A stretch of DNA of 64,000 bases from Coptis chinensis (Eukaryota; Streptophyta; Magnoliopsida; Ranunculales; Ranunculaceae): assembly GCA_015680905.1 (NCBI GenBank), contig CM027381.1, positions 89,491,501 to 89,555,500 of the forward strand, given 5' to 3'. Positions 1 through 12,340 of the stretch are shown here, in pieces (positions within the stretch are counted from its first letter, which is position 1; each line of letters opens with the position of its first letter). The position numbers were made by a program, and so were the translations under genes. Below the pieces are notes generated by a model. The model made no database searches and was not told where the DNA came from. It saw only the letters and a list, made by a program, of their open reading frames with translations.

Positions 1-74
1 TATAGATAACAAGGAATGAAGCTAAGTTTGATAATAGAAGACCTAACAGAGAAAGAACAATCAGGAGAAGTACT

Positions 75-582
75 GTGGAGGCTGACAAATGCTACACAGG
101 TCTTGCAACAGGAAACCCTGAACATCTAAACTCTAATCCTCCTGTGTCTTACTATGAACAAGCTGGTTTTGATTCTATACTTCCTATTATCTCTAATGAT
201 TGTATTAATATCAGGTTTGATGCATCATTCCAGCCCACAACAGGATGGGCAGCAGCTGGCACCATAGCTTGGGACAATGAAGGAAATATAGTAGGAGCAG
301 GAACCAGAAGATTTAAAGCCAGGTCAGTAGAAAAAGCTGAAATGGTGGCAGCTGAGGTGGCAATTTTGCTAGCAATAGCTTATGGGTGAACTGCAATTCT
401 TTTGGAAGGAGACTGTGCAGAGTTTATCAAAGCTTTCAATAGCCTTATTTGTTTATGACTACACTTGTAAATTTAATTGGATCAGTAGGGTGTCCAATGG
501 AGAGGCACATTTGTTGGCGAAATGGTCTAACCATAAGCAACAAGTGTGTAAGTTGCCAAGATACCTACTGACAAACCTGTAA
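75..582 (+). pseudogene. LINE-derived RNase H-like (RVT_3) fragment
   Basis: Two open stretches (75-389 and 382-582) together resemble the RNase H-like domain at the C-terminus of plant LINE proteins. The first has the strand with the acidic residue (IRFDASF), then AGTIAWDNEGNIVGAG and the helix AEMVAAEVAILLAIA. The second carries the usual closing motif, WISRVSNGEAHLLAKW. They lie in different frames, so there is a frameshift near 385, and the reverse transcriptase part is absent upstream. I read it as a dead LINE remnant. A host RNase H-like gene fragment cannot be excluded. A related fragment lies at 30290-30950 on the other strand. Confidence 0.7.
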
Positions 583-704
583 TGTTTTAGTGTTTCTCAA
601 TATATATATATATATAAGATATTATCGAAAAAAAAAACAGTTGTACAATCAGGAAACAAAACCTGACATGACATGTTGAATAAGAGGATTTGGGCTACCA
701 CGAG

Positions 705-888
705 GATATCCCTATAGGGATGAGTGTTTCAAGACCGTACGGTCCGAAAATCAAAAACAAAAAGGAAGATAGAGAATATGGGTTTGTTTTTATTTTGGGA
801 CCGTTAGATGGGACAATGAAGGAAATATAGTAGGAGCAGGAACGTAAGATCCAACGGTCTCGGCCATGGCGTCCCCTATAGGGATATC
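705..888. repeat. Small MITE-like element with 15-bp terminal inverted repeats
   Basis: The ends GATATCCCTATAGGG (705-719) and its exact reverse complement (874-888) bound a 184-bp block. Inside are the 12-bp palindrome GACCGTACGGTC (733-744) and a loose inverted pair around GACCGTTAGAT and ATCCAACGGTC. No clear target duplication is visible, so assignment to a transposon family is not possible by eye. Confidence 0.45.
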
Positions 889-922
889 AGAGTTTATCAA
901 AGCTTTCAATAGCCTTATTTGT
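809..922. repeat. Two 35-bp pieces copied from the RNase H fragment
   Basis: Bases 809-843 repeat 270-304, and 888-922 repeat 418-452, each over 35 bp in the same orientation and order. The unrelated 44 bp between them replace 113 bp in the original. The first copy lies inside the small inverted-repeat element and the second abuts its right end. This looks like templated filler from break repair. Confidence 0.75.
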
Positions 923-1051
923 AGAAGAACTCGAATAAGAGACTGAAACTCATGGGCCTGTTACCGATGGCCTTAAACTACAACTCGGAATGAGTCAACC
1001 CAATAGAAATCCAACCCGCCAAAATGACAAGCGTAATACCCAAAATACCCC

Positions 1052-1060
1052 TATATATAT
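1052..1060 (+). promoter_or_regulatory. Probable TATA box of the PRAF-type gene
   Basis: TATATATAT stands upstream of a pyrimidine-rich leader (about 1080-1160), a telo-box and a possible leader intron, the usual order for a plant promoter. Inferred from position only. Confidence 0.45.
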
Positions 1061-1164
1061 TCAAAGTTTTCTGCTGGTTTTCTTCCTTGTCTCTCTCATT
1101 TTTTTTTTTTCTCTCTCCTACGATTATCTCTTCCACATTTCTCTCTTTCTCTTTTCTTCCAATG

Positions 1165-1180
1165 AAACCCTAACCCTAAA
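1165..1180 (+). promoter_or_regulatory. Telo-box in the 5' leader
   Basis: AAACCCTAACCCTAAA contains the plant telo-box AAACCCTAA, common in leaders of growth-linked genes. It is followed at 1183 by GTAAAC, a plausible donor for a leader intron that would end at the TTTCAG just before 1897. Confidence 0.5.
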
Positions 1181-3654
1181 AGGTAAACTCTTAACTCTTC
1201 TATCTTCATCACTATATATGTATTCATTCAAAATTGAACCATCATATCATTTTTTTATTATAAATTCTTTCCAATTTTTATATTCTCGTGTCCACTTTTT
1301 CAATTTTTTTTTATTATTATTCATAAAATTATGCTTATATATAAGTTATGTTTGGATCACCATTGTTGTTTTATGAATAATTGGATGCATTTGGATATGG
1401 TTTGCAGGTGGTGGATTGTTTTTTGTAAAATTGTTATTGCAATGCCCATAGGAAACAAGGCCTTTTCCAGCAGATTTGAACAGCGTGGCGCGTAAATTTT
1501 TCTTGTGAGTGTTTGTACACCTTTCCTCACGTTTTGTATTATGTATTCGATATAGTCAAATGTGCTTTCGGTTTCAGGTGATTTTTGTTGTATATCATTG
1601 TCATACATTGTTAAATTTAAGGTCGTAGAACTTGTGAGGGCGAAACATTTTTTGAAGACACTTAGTATCACTACAGTAGTTAAATGTTTGTTACTTAATG
1701 TTGTTAGGGGGATTCTTGTTGATTTGAGCTTTTGATCTATTTGGTTTCAGAGGAAGTTCGAAGTTGAAATTGATGTTACGTTACGATAAGAAACAACTTC
1801 ATCTATGAAGACTGGAGTACCCAAGTCACCACACCTGATGCAGTTATTCCAACTGGGGATGCTTCTTCTACAGCTGTTTTTTAGGAATTCTTTCAGATGG
1901 AATGGCAGATCCTGCTAGTTATGTGAATGCTGAGCGCGATATCGACCAAGTAAGCATTATTTCCAGTATAGTATCTTGTTCAATTTATTGAAAAATAATA
2001 AGTTGAATTACAACATCGAGGGCGTTTCTTTCTTTATTAGCGTTAGTAGATTCTTATTTTGGCTACAATTATATAGGATACAGATGTGTCTTGTCTAATG
2101 CATGGCTTAATCGGCCCTTCCCATTGTATGATAACACTAAATGAAAATTTGTGAGGCTAATATCGTAGATTTTTTTTACTTTATTTTCTGATATTCTTGC
2201 TTTCGCTATTTTTTATCCCTTTTTGTAAGTTTTAGAACAGGTTTAAGTTAGTATGGAAACCAGCATAGTCTGTGACCATAACTTGATATGCCTTCATATG
2301 ATATCTCAACCCCTCCTAGTTCAAAACGTTTCACTGAAGTTTCATGTGTCAACCTTTTACATTTATTGGAAGCAAGTGCTAGAAGCGTGAGGAAATTATG
2401 CCCCCTATCTCTCAAACTCTTTGATACTGCTAAAAACATTTCATTGTTTTAAATCACCTGGTTCTTGGCCCTGGGAAGTGTTGTTTAAATCACCTCTCAC
2501 AATGAATTGAACTCATCTTGTATCTTTGGTTCCGACAAAAGTATAAAAAATTCAAGATCTTGATGATTTGAGCTTATAGTTGATATTTTCAGGTTTTCTA
2601 TAGTCTGTAAGTTACACAAATTTTCATCGAGATTTCTACAATATTTAAATTTGACATGTGGAAAAATCACCATGGGTTGTTTATTTTTCTTTTTTTCCAA
2701 AAAATATGTTGTTTTGCTTATTGATTTCCTGATTTATAGACATGTTTTCAAATGTATACCTTTGAGTTGAGTTCAATTTTTTTTCGGTATTTCTTAGTTG
2801 CAGTTGTTTTAGTGACAGTCTAGAGTATCACAGTTTCTTGTATGGTGGGTGACTTGATTTTTCTCAGATACTGTTAGATAGTCAGTAAAGTATAATTATT
2901 GGTGTTCACGTGCTTTGTTGCTTCGTGCAATTATCTTGTTGTGTAACCAATTTTTTTTGTTACTACGTTTAGCATTTTCTTAACTTGGACAACATTTTTT
3001 CTCTTTTGAAGGCCCTTATCGCTTTGAAGAAAGGAACTCAGTTACTCAAGTATAGTCGGAAAGGGAAGCCTAAGTTTCGCCCTATTATAATTTCAGTTGT
3101 GAGTTTTATTCTTGCATAGTAATATGCATGTGCAGCTAACTTTTTTGTTTTTTATTTTTTCTTATTCGTTCATACATTCAATTCACCTAAGTCATTTAAT
3201 GTGGCAGTTCTAGTGTTGTCAAGCATGCTTAAACGTCCATGACCGTTACCCTCTGTGGTGATGTGATCTACCCAATGCTCATCATGAAACTGAATTTTCT
3301 TCCCTACAAAACTCAATGTTTCTTCTTTTCTTAATTTTTCTTTCCCTTTTAATGAAATTAAAGAAAGTCAATTGACCGAATGGAAAGAAGACTGAGCAGT
3401 GAAAATTTCACATAGATCAAGCTATGGACATAAATTGGTGCGCTTAAATACAACCTTTGTAGTTGCAAATAAAACCTAGATAGAAGACCCCTAGTCCCTA
3501 TCACCCAATTGCCAGATCCCAGCAGAGACCCTAATCTGCAAGTTTTCCACCTTTTCTAAAGGACCTGCCTATTTTTTTTAGAATATAACTTTCAGAAAAT
3601 GGAGTGAGGTAGGTGTTTGGTTTTTCTGGTCTAAGGCTCTTTAAGACCTTGTGT

Positions 3655-3721
3655 CCTCTCTCTCTCTCTCTCTTTCTCTCTATTGTTTTCATTCTTCTTC
3701 TTTTTTTTTTTTTTTTTTTTT
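3655..3721. repeat. (TC)n microsatellite followed by a T tract
   Basis: A TC dinucleotide run (about 3655-3680) is followed by a T run ending at 3721, inside the third intron of the PRAF-type gene. Confidence 0.9.
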
Positions 3722-5033
3722 GATTTAACATTTTTTGGATAATGAATTGATTGTCATTGTAGTAAGTAAAAACATGCGAACGAGCCCAATCTGCAACAAA
3801 CTAAGACTCTTGATAAAGCAAAGAATAAAAATAACTCTTATCATGAAGGTTACATTAAGACATTTTAAAAGCACAAGATGTTATTAGTTAGGAGTTTGTT
3901 ATACGAGAAAGTTAGGATTTTAACAATTACTTCTGCTAATGTGTATCGGTGTGCGTGGCACATGTTCCTGAACTAATGCTTTTATTTTCTCTTTCATTTT
4001 CTTGTACAAGTGGTTTGTGTTAAGAGTGTGCGGTTCACACTACTAGAATAGTGCTATTATTATAGCCATCGTTCCTGTAAAGAAGGTAGGAAGTAAAGTC
4101 AGGAAATCCATTTTGCTCTCCAACATCATTGCTGGCACAGATAAGGCATTATTGAGGTTATTAAAATTTAGGAATCGATACATCAAATTTCTTTAATTTG
4201 ATTGCACGAGTACATTACGTGTTTCTAAGTTTGCGATTGTAGTATAGACAATAATGTCGCCTGTCAGAATATTTGCACATGAAACACTGTAGGTGAGAAA
4301 GAACTTGCTCCAGTTTTTGTTGATAATTTTCTTTCTTCCTTCATGATTGAGTCGTCTACCAAGTCTGTGGAGCATATTCTTTTAGTGTTTTTGGCCAGAT
4401 TTATCCATTTGTGATGTATCTAATTATCTATACGTTGCAGGTCTTTCATTGCTTACCATCGGTCGGTCTTCACAGGATGAAAAAACATTAATTTGGCTCT
4501 CACACGGAGAGGAAAGGAATCTAAAGTTATCTTTAGTCTCAAAGATCGTCCCTGGACAGAGAACTGTGAGTCTACTATATATAAAGTTATTAACATACTT
4601 TGTCGAACTTTAAATTTGCAAGCAGATTAGGGAACTTGTACTAATATAGTGCCTTGATTGTTGGTCTCAACAGGCTGTATTTAGGAGATTTCCACGTCCT
4701 GAAAAGGACTACTTGTCATTCTCTCTGCTATATGGTAATGGTGAAAGATCACTTGATCCGGTTAGTGTTCGAAGGCAGTTACCATCTTTTCTGTCATTTT
4801 CATACGAGGTTGTATGCTGATTTCTAACATAAGTACATAATTTCTTCACTTTTCCTATGATATAGATTTGCAAGGACAAAGTTGAAAGTTGAAACAGAAG
4901 CGTGGTTTGCAGGCCTAAGGTCCTTAATTTCTACGGGCCAGTGCAGTAGGCGCACTAGAAGTGATATTTCAGATGTGGGTTGTCATCCTTACTTTAAGTA
5001 TATGCTTTCTAGTATTTTAAGAGAAAGTTCAAT

Positions 5034-5166
5034 TTTTTTTTTTTTTTTTGATTGGCAAGCCTGTTTTAAATGAGATCAGTAACTCTTTGATGCTGGCGGG
5101 GTTCGAGCCCCAAACCTCTGGTATCATCACCCAAAGGTTTTACCGACTTTGCTAGTCGGCTCCTAC
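5034..5166 (-). mobile_element. tRNA-derived SINE (copy 1)
   Basis: On the minus strand the element starts near GGAGCCGAC, has an A box TAGCAAAGTCGG and a B-box-like GGCTCGAACCC about 35 nt further on, and ends in an A tail (T run at 5034-5049 on the plus strand). It is flanked by an exact 11-bp target duplication GAAAGTTCAAT (5023-5033 and 5167-5177). Pol III boxes, A tail and duplication together define a SINE. It sits in the intron after exon 5 of the PRAF-type gene. Copy 2 is at 20465-20570. Confidence 0.88.
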
Positions 5167-6280
5167 GAAAGTTCAATCTATGGTTTGGATACATCTCTTA
5201 ATCTTTTTCTGTGTTTAACCCAATTTAAACATTGCTTCCTTTATAATGCTTCTTTCTTTCAATGAACATGCATGTGTAGAATGAATCTCTTGGCACACTA
5301 ATATGTAATAACTGTAGTTTTTTTTTTTTTTTCTTAAATATGGGGTCAGTTTAAGTTTCCACTTAGCTCCCAATTGAGACCTTTAACAAGGCTAGAAACT
5401 TGTTTTTTCAATTAATGATTTCTCTGAATTAGAATAACAGACAGAAATTGACAAAAATGGTGCATGTACCAAAAGACAATATATGTCACTGATATAGCTG
5501 CATTATTAATAGTATCTCTGACCATTTTGCATAATGTATTTGAATCCCTTATCTCTAGGGGAGTTACCTCCGTAAACTATTAGTACTGGGTGGACGTAAG
5601 TTATGTGGACTTGGCTCGGACATGGCATTTTAAGGCCTTCCATTTTCTAGGGTCTGTTCGTCATACAGGTGGAGCAACAGCCAATATGTTAATAATAGTG
5701 ATATATCACAGGTATTATTTTGTGACGAATGAATATGGACTCAGCTAGTTAAAGGAACTGGATATTTTGTGCGATAGAAATATGTTACACTGATCAATAC
5801 ATTAGTTGTAAGCTTTGATTGGTTTCAGCATTACATTTGCTGTCTGTTATACTGTCTAACTTTACGTAAATTTTTAGAACGTAATATATTTCTAGAATAT
5901 ACAAAACTGGTGTACTTGGTTTAGATTGGTCATTGATAGGTTAGAATATATTTTTATATTCTATGGCAAGTAATGTTCAAAATAGTAAAATCACTGTTTT
6001 TTTCAACATATTGCAGTTAAATGGTGGAGATTTCATCCAAAACAGCTCTCGTCCTTTCAGTGCAACACTAGAGGCTACTTCGAGCTTTCTAAGAATCGCA
6101 CACTCAAAGTCATCCGACTTTTCTTCTCGTGAACCTCCTTCAAATACGACAAGTTCAGATGTGGGGTCAGACCGCGCAAATATGCAACTAGGCCTCCAGC
6201 CCTCAGGGGTGGAGAATGCTTCAACCAATTCTTCCAGTAGTGTCGCACCTCCTGAAGTAGAGACATCCCCATCTGAATAA

Positions 6281-7523
6281 CTTCAGCTGATGCAACAAGC
6301 GGTCCAGCAGAGGAAGTAGACACAGCACCAGGTAACATGGGTTAATGTAGGACCAGCTGCGAAATAGAATCAACACCATCTCCACTACTTGGAATCCTGA
6401 TATAGAGGTGGAATATTGTCAAGTACGAGATCCATCACTGAATATTTGGCTGTGGAGGGATCCTATATTTGGCCTCATTTTTGGTGGATCAAGATATAGT
6501 TGAAGCAGCCAAATGGATCTTTAATTCTTTTATTCCCTTATTCCTTTATTCCTTTATTCCTTTTTGTCCAATATTCATTTTTGGATCTATTTTGCTACCA
6601 CTTTACTGTACAGAAGATGGAAATTTTAATATAGCTTACATTTGTCACTGTAAATTCTAGGTATTCTTTTGACATTATAGTTACTTCATATCTAGCACGG
6701 GGACTGATTTCCTTCCCCTACTATATGTGTAAACCTAGTTTGTTGTTGGCATAAATCTATTACCTCTGATCAGTATGTCTATATAGAAATTCTTATTTAG
6801 TCAGGCTTCGGCCTTTTGTGTTGCTTCTGTCTACACTTTTACTGAAGTCGGGCATCAGACTATATACTGCATTGCAGTGGGGCGTGAGCGGAGCATAGTA
6901 TTTCGTTAATTATAAATTATATTCTTTAATTTAATTAATTATAAAAACTCACTCATTAAATTAATTATTATTTAATTATAAATTTTCTTCTAAAAACAAA
7001 TTTATAACCATCAAGAGTTATTAGAACCTGACCTTAGAACGGTTTTGAAACAATCACTTTGAAGTTCAGTTCAGTTCAGCTCTAACTATTTTTAAAAATT
7101 TTCACTAATCACTTTAAGCCAACTCAACTCAGTTTGGTCAATAGTTCAAGGATATACTTACTAGTTGTTATGAACAAATAAGAAGGATAATTAGGAGATA
7201 AATCACTTGTTCGATTTACAGGACCCTCCTGGAAAACACTTCAACCCAGTCTGATCTGAATTATAGGGTTACCATAATCATTCGTTCATTACAATTAATC
7301 AAAAAAAGAGAAAAAAAAATGTGGTCATCAGAGAGAATACGTTAAAACATATTGGTTACTGTACCATCTCATTTCAACGAACAAAATGTTTGCTATGGAA
7401 TCCCATGTCCTGCATGGTTCTATCAAATCTTATTTTGCACAATTTTTCTTCAGAACTTGAGAGGTCGGGCAAAGAGTTTCATGCCTACTAACTTCCATGT
7501 CAGAAGATCAAGGACCTAGCTCT
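6281..7523. other. Intergenic, AT-rich, no gene seen
   Basis: Contains a very AT-rich stretch (about 6900-7000, TTAATTATAAATT-like) and no ORF with recognisable similarity. The segment near 6870-6892 shares about 20 bp (TGCAGTGGGG, then GTGAGCGGA) with 13430-13447. Confidence 0.6.
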
Positions 7524-10500
7524 CTAGTAGTTCCTGTATGCCAACTCTTTGACCACATCTGCAAGAGACTTCTCCTCTTGAGCGCTTTTAATACACTTTC
7601 CATTTATGTGGACACGTTCAAGGCTCTGCTTTAAAGTCCTTGTTATCGCAGGGTGGCTGCGGCTAGCAAAGAACTCCTCAACCTCAAGTGCCTTCTCAGA
7701 TGTAGAGAACTGAAACAAAGGAAATGAGGCCGGTCATCTATGCAAATGTTATTTAAGTGTTTTCAAATTAAAAACGACCAGCATTAACAAGCACAAAAAT
7801 AAAAAACTTCAGGTGGGGGTGACAGACCTTTGAGACAACAGCGCTGATAAAACAAGTTATTAGAAACCCAGAACCATAGGTCATCAGAAGGCGATCCCAA
7901 TTGTCCTGCATCAGAATCAAGAAGCAGCATTGGTATTAATATATTATTGTTCCCATACCTAAGGCAGGTTATTATCATAGGTGATGAGTTTATACATTCA
8001 GGATCTGTTTAACTTCTGAAATGCAATCGTACTATACTTTGATCCATAAAATGGTTCTCTTTTAAAATTATGTTTGCTGTGAAAAATTCACTCATGGGTG
8101 TCCGACACATTAAAATTTCAAATTTGGCTGATTTCTTGTGAAGAAGATCCCATAACGCACAAAAAACCAGTGCAAATTGAAAATCCTATACCCATCAATA
8201 TATTGTTGACAAATTTATAAGTTGTAAAAGGTCCAATCAAACCGTACAATAACTTCTACGCATCGTTACTATAACGCATATAAGTGTGCCTGAGTGCGAA
8301 CTTGAGTGCACTCATGCATAGGTTTCCACATTACATACAAATATACAATACTGAGAGAAAGGTACCTTCAGCCATCTCCAGGCAGTTTCACGGCCTTTCC
8401 CTGCTTACTCCAAGTCCATAAATGGTAACTTGACTTCGCACCTATGTAAGAATAAAAAACAAGTAATATTAAAAAAAAAATGCTTAGAGATGCACCAAAA
8501 AAGAAAATGTACCTCAGAAGACAACAAAAAGTTCAAAGCTTCAAGAACAATGTCAGAATCTGGACAAGAAATCAGTGAACCTACAAAACATGTAAAAACA
8601 AAATTTAAAGGAAAGGTTTTCTATAGTATTACAATAAAACAGATACTTCTAATGCATACAATTACCAAGCAAACAAAAATGAAACTTTCATCTATGAACT
8701 AGCAGTACCTAGAATACGGGTTTTCTCCTGGCTTAGATCAGTCTCCCTATAGATTTTTAGTAGAGATTCATAACCCCATCTGTTGGATTTGTTGACAGTC
8801 TGCATCACAGCAACATATGCAGCCTGCAAATATTTTGATTTCAGAAGAGATCAATGGACAGCTAGATTGAATTGAACAAAAGTCAACAATATAGACCTAT
8901 CAGATAACTGAATGCACTGACCCTTCTTGTGTCAGGAGGTAGAAGCGGAGTATTTCTATCATTCAGGAAAGCACGAAACCGTTCTATTGCTTCTTTTTGT
9001 GTTATATCATGCCCAAAAACAGCAAGGGCAGTTAAAATCTCGCCTCTCAACATTGCATCCAAGTGGCTCTCACTTTCCTTTGGCTCCCAGCCTAATTTTC
9101 TGAAGAGTCTCCAACATAAGATAATTTAGTGAAGGAAATTGTAACACAACCATTTCCGTTTCAAGCAAGTTCTAAAACAATCAAGTTACTAGATATAAAG
9201 TTTACAACTTATTATAACAAGAATTATCAAACAAGCTAGTTGGAATGACATTTATCCTTCAATCTTCGTTCTAGTCTTTCTTTACTTTACTTTGGCCCAT
9301 TATTAGAAAACAGAAAACAATTCACTTAGCCAAAACGAAGGAAATGTATAAAGTTAGTTGAGGAAGAGAAATCCCCATCTTTGGACCCCATCGTGGAGAC
9401 ACTTAAGTAGGATGAGCAAGCAGGCCATTGTTTCGGCATCTTGGAAAGCTTGAGGCAGAGAGGTTCACGTATAGAACATGAACAGTAAAGAATATTCAAT
9501 AGATGTACATTCTTTTTGGGGAAAGGTTTGGTTTAGACTTATATCAGTTTTTCAGGAAAAAAAACATATAATATCCTTTAGCTACTAATGGGATAAGAAT
9601 ATTAGACTTGATCCGCAGAATTCTGAAAAAGATTGATCAAGAACAGTTTGATGTACTCTGACAAATCAGGACAGGCATCAGCAGCAACCTTTGCAACTTT
9701 GTTACTCACCTGAGGAATCAGGAGACATGATATTAGTGGCAAAGAAGCACAGACTAAGAACACATATTAACTGTGGACGTCAACATTACAGTGATCAAGT
9801 TCGACAGCACGGTATAGTCGAGTTCTGCCCTGTACGCACTCATCAAGCTAAACAATGAAGACAGTGACTACTTGTAAGCCATAGAGAGAGCATATGAATC
9901 ATCCAAAATGCCTGACAAAACAAATAATATGAATGTGAGTTTCTGATCATTGCACAAACTAAGAATCATATATATGGCATGGTGAACATCATATTACCAA
10001 ATCTATCTGTTGCAGAAAGATGATTGGTCTCTATTGCATATCGGAGTCTGCCTGCAAGTTCATCATCGTATTTTACTCCATAGAAACCTGTTTGGTCAAC
10101 ATTAATTTTGAACAACTTTTGGTGGTTATTTGTAGCACTTGAAGTGCCCAAAAGTTCACTTATATCCATGGTTTCTTATTTTGTTTGTAACAGAAAATTC
10201 TTGTGAGCACTATATGATCCACAACATAAGGTTACTGGGACAATCCACTGGCCATCTCCTTAAAAAACATACCTGATCAAACTCCAGCTTATTGCCTTTG
10301 ACACTGACACTGACTACTGGATATCCCTTTTGCTTTGTCCATGAATTCAAAAGCTTATTTACAGGTTCACCAGATTCCTTTTCCCCAACAGCCCATAAAT
10401 CTTCTGTATTTGCATTTGAGCAAGCATATTGTTTTATATATGAAGCCAATGACCTCTGAATGTATCATAAAACTCACATTCAGTTTCAAAGAAGTATACT

Positions 10501-11822
10501 AACAACATATTTTCAAAATGAATTCAATGCAATAAATGAATGGAAAACACTTGCTAAAAGCTTGGTCAAATAGACTTTAATTTGTACATTCTAGTCATTG
10601 TTTCACCAGTATGGTACATCTTTGGGAAACAACCAATTATTTCATTTTCAAATTCAATAATGTATAATACGAGTTAAAATGGCAGACCACTTATCATACA
10701 ATCCCAATTCTTGATCACTTCATAACACTTTTGCACTAGCCTCCTAAGATGGACAGTACAAAACCAGATAAAATAAAAGCTAAAACAAAACATATAATCT
10801 TAAAGAGTATGAATAACAAGTCCAGGGCATCAGAGAATCTCCCACTTGGAGACTAATGACAATCATATGTTGAAGTACTGCAACTGAGACATGACTCAAA
10901 ACTTTGTAAAACTCAAAAATAAATAAATATCTCAGTTCCGTCATCAAAGCTCATAGGAAGCTTTCAACAGTCACTATTCTATCTAAAACTTCAAGTTCAG
11001 CATAAACTAAATGGGCTACTATGCTTTGTCAAACATTTGACCAATGCTAGTAAAAGGGGAAATGTTGCTTGCAAATTGAGAACATATATCCTAGGAGCCT
11101 TCAAACTACATAAGTTTGTTCATGATAAGAAGTTGGCCTTAAAAGTGCCGGAAATCAGATATGAACTGCATGTAACCCTCCCACAAAACTTTTATTTTTC
11201 TTCTTTGATAGGTGAGATTTGTTAGTGTGTGTGTTGTATGTGTTATTTTTTTTTAAAGTGAATGAGATTTGTTAGTGTTGGCTGGTCTTAAAATCTAAGG
11301 GTGGAATTCGAGCTAATCAAGCCGAGCTTCACTATGCTCAACCTCAGCTCGTTTATTAAGCAAGCTTTGAAAAAAGCTCAAACTTGGCTCATATAATATA
11401 TGAACGAGCCCGAGCCGAGGTTTTAGTGAGCCCGAGTAGCTCAGTTATTTTACACTACGATGATCAAAGCATGTTTAAACAGTGCATGTCCAGACATCTA
11501 AAGATCGTGTGGAATTCATGAGATACCTATTAATATTCCTTACCTCAATGGGGTGGGATTCTGTCAGTCCATCTAGCCTAAGACCCTCAGTAATTTCATC
11601 GAGAAATTGAGTCCAAATTTTCCACTTGGGAAATAATCTATCAGCTGCTAAATAGCTCACCTACAACACAAGACATCGAAAATGGTTTAGTGCTTTTTTC
11701 TCTAGCATTAAGATGTTACTAAAATTACATAAAGATAGACTGCCTGAAGAATACCCAAGTTGCAAACCCCTCATTGAGCCATAAATGTGTCCACCATTCC
11801 ATTGTTACAAGATCAAAACAGG
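7524..11822 (-). pseudogene. APM1-type M1 aminopeptidase pseudogene, 5'-truncated
   Basis: Spliced minus-strand segments match plant APM1 (puromycin-sensitive M1 aminopeptidase): about 11755-11822 (THLWLNEGFATW), 11544-11660 (YLAADRLFPKWKIWTQFLDE), 10273-10455 (EPVNKLLNSWTKQKGYPVVS), 9998-10258, 9790-9911, 9608-9709, 8922-9099, 8709-8823, 8513-8580, 8366-8441, 7828-7905 and 7524-7709 (stop). Most exons have AG/GT borders. The family is a zinc peptidase of about 880 residues with GAMEN and HEXXH...E motifs. The region just before THLWLNEG, where HELAH should be, is scrambled. The N-terminal third and the exon after HPIE were not found. Further damage: TAG at 9868-9870, TAA at 10176-10178, and one extra A in the exon at 8366-8441 (GGGAAAGG), giving a frameshift. 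Clearly a non-functional copy. Confidence 0.88.
10456..11543. other. Long intron-like stretch in the APM1-type pseudogene with repeat debris
   Basis: The expected exon between the WTQFLDE and NSWTKQKG exons is missing here. At 10834-10853 an AATCTCCCACTTGGAGACT string also occurs beside the left LTR of the copia element (about 27598-27616), where it covers the polypurine tract, so copia debris is likely. At 11281-11460 there is a GAGCTC/GAGCCCGAG-rich repetitive stretch. Confidence 0.5.
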
Positions 11823-11930
11823 GAGTTGGCTAACCAGCTGAGAATTGTTGTGAGATTCCAGAGGCTAAACTTCATGTCCAATAAACTCAGGTCATCCAAT
11901 GTATTAAACATTGTTCCTGTGGCACCTAGT

Positions 11931-12340
11931 AGCCCCCGATAGCGACAGTTCGTATAAAGTCTTATTGCATGTAGGGCACTCTCCCCCTACGCGGGGGTCG
12001 GGCTTCCCTTGGTGGGACAAACCTGAGCATCTTTTTTTTTTTATCTAATAATAATAAGAGACCAAAGCCTACAGGGGAGTGTATCATCTGGTTTCTTTCT
12101 CATGAGCTTCCCTAAATAGAAGTACACGATAGATAAAGAATAGGGATTGTGCTCCTACATGCACCCCACCGTCTGGGGAGCACCCTGATTAAATGTTGAA
12201 TCCCAATAGCCCCCGATAGCGACAGCGACAATTCGTATAAAGTCTTACATTGTTGCATGGGGGGACACTCCCCCTACGCCGATTGCAAGTAACAAATCAA
12301 GAAATAAGCGGGGGTCGGGCTCCCCTTGGTGGGACAAACC
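11931..12340. repeat. Diverged direct repeat pair
   Basis: Copy A (11931-12023) and copy B (12208-12340) share AGCCCCCGATAGCGACAG, TTCGTATAAAGTCTTA, CACTCCCCCTACGC, GGGGGTCGGGCT and CCCTTGGTGGGACAAACC. Copy B has about 30 extra bases inserted after CCCCCTACGC. The spacer (12024-12207) is unrelated. No coding potential is recognised. It may be debris of a structured or GC-richer repeat. Confidence 0.7.

Larger units (their letters stand above)
1902..6280 (+). pseudogene. PRAF-type (PH, RCC1, FYVE family) gene: PH-domain part only
   Basis: Exons with good splice signals rebuild the N-terminal PH domain of plant PRAF proteins: 1902-1949 (starts MADPASYVNAERDIDQ), 3012-3098 (ALIALKKGTQLLKYSRKGK), 4476-4565 (DEKTLIWLSHGEERNLKL), 4674-4760 (VFRRFPRPEKDYLSFSLLYG), 4866-4974 (AWFAGLRSLISTGQCSRRTR) and a serine-rich exon from 6017 to a stop at 6280. 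Family members bind phosphoinositides through PH and FYVE domains and continue into RCC1 repeats. Here the RCC1 and FYVE parts are not seen. Exon 5 has a perfect 7-bp tandem duplication (AGTTGAA at 4880-4886 and 4887-4893) that creates an in-frame TGA; dropping one copy brings back the family reading frame. Exon 4 ends SLDP where the family has SLDL. It is therefore a 3'-truncated, probably dead copy with an intact-looking promoter. Confidence 0.8.

Noticed and set aside
990-1376. 128-codon ORF upstream of the PRAF-type gene
   Set aside because: Phe/Ser/Leu-rich translation of a pyrimidine leader and a likely intron; contains the telo-box and donor site.
5101-5125. tRNA gene suggested by GGTTCGAGCC
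   Set aside because: It is the B box of a SINE; no cloverleaf, and an A tail with target duplication is present.
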